From assembly GCA_902797125.1 (NCBI GenBank), contig CADBRS010000044.1:1-6808 (forward strand): a DNA stretch of 6,808 nt, given 5' to 3'. Numbering within the stretch: position 1 is the stretch's first letter; each line of letters opens with the position of its first letter. Made by a program: the position numbers and the translations under genes. Below are positions 6,803 through 6,808 of the stretch, one piece after another. The notes beneath the pieces were generated by a model. That model saw only the letters and a list, made by a program, of their open reading frames with translations, made no database searches and had not been told where the DNA came from. Source of the DNA: an uncultured Ruminococcus sp. GTDB taxonomy: Bacteria; Bacillota; Clostridia; Oscillospirales; CAG-272.

Positions 6803-6808
6803 AAAAAA

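Overview
The window reads as chromosomal DNA of a mid-GC bacterium, most likely a Bacillota (Clostridia- or Erysipelotrichia-like) species. The reasons are a clpP-clpX operon, good Shine-Dalgarno sites, a near-consensus sigma-A type promoter (TTGACA, 17-nt spacer, TATACT), A-run/T-run hairpin terminators, and a predicted ATPase of a type common in anaerobic Bacillota. The phylum is an inference from gene content and style; no rRNA or other firm marker is present.

Layout: (1) Bases 1-2722, plus strand: the 3' part of an acyl-activating AMP ligase gene, translationally coupled through an ATGA overlap to a multi-pass membrane acyltransferase (acyltransferase-3 / fucose 4-O-acetylase-like). This looks like the end of an operon that begins upstream of the window. 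(2) Bases 2723-2951: a 3' untranslated stretch, an intrinsic terminator, then a strong promoter studded with GGGTATA-type half-sites. (3) Bases 2952-4745, plus strand: a monocistronic 597-aa AAA-type ATPase with a coiled-coil N-terminus and a C-terminal PD-(D/E)XK-like motif; function unknown. (4) Bases 4771-4822: a long bidirectional terminator shared by the ATPase gene and the convergent clpX. (5) Bases 4827-6802, minus strand: clpX and clpP, encoding the ClpXP protease.

How the genes work together: ClpP and ClpX form one protease (unfoldase plus serine peptidase chamber), and all catalytic and docking motifs are intact. The ligase and acyltransferase are probably partners, one activating an acyl group and the other moving an acyl group onto a surface or lipid-linked acceptor, but the substrate cannot be read from the sequence. 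The ATPase stands alone between two terminators with its own promoter, and several stretches of it are lower in GC than the neighbours, so it is probably an independent, possibly acquired, accessory unit. No RNA genes, CRISPR arrays, insertion sequences or attachment sites were seen.

The least explained part is the ATPase and its promoter. The repeat arrangement looks like a repressor operator (resembling the A/T-flanked G-tract half-sites of CsoR/CstR-type regulators), but no regulator gene lies in the window. No complete, clearly new system is demonstrated here.
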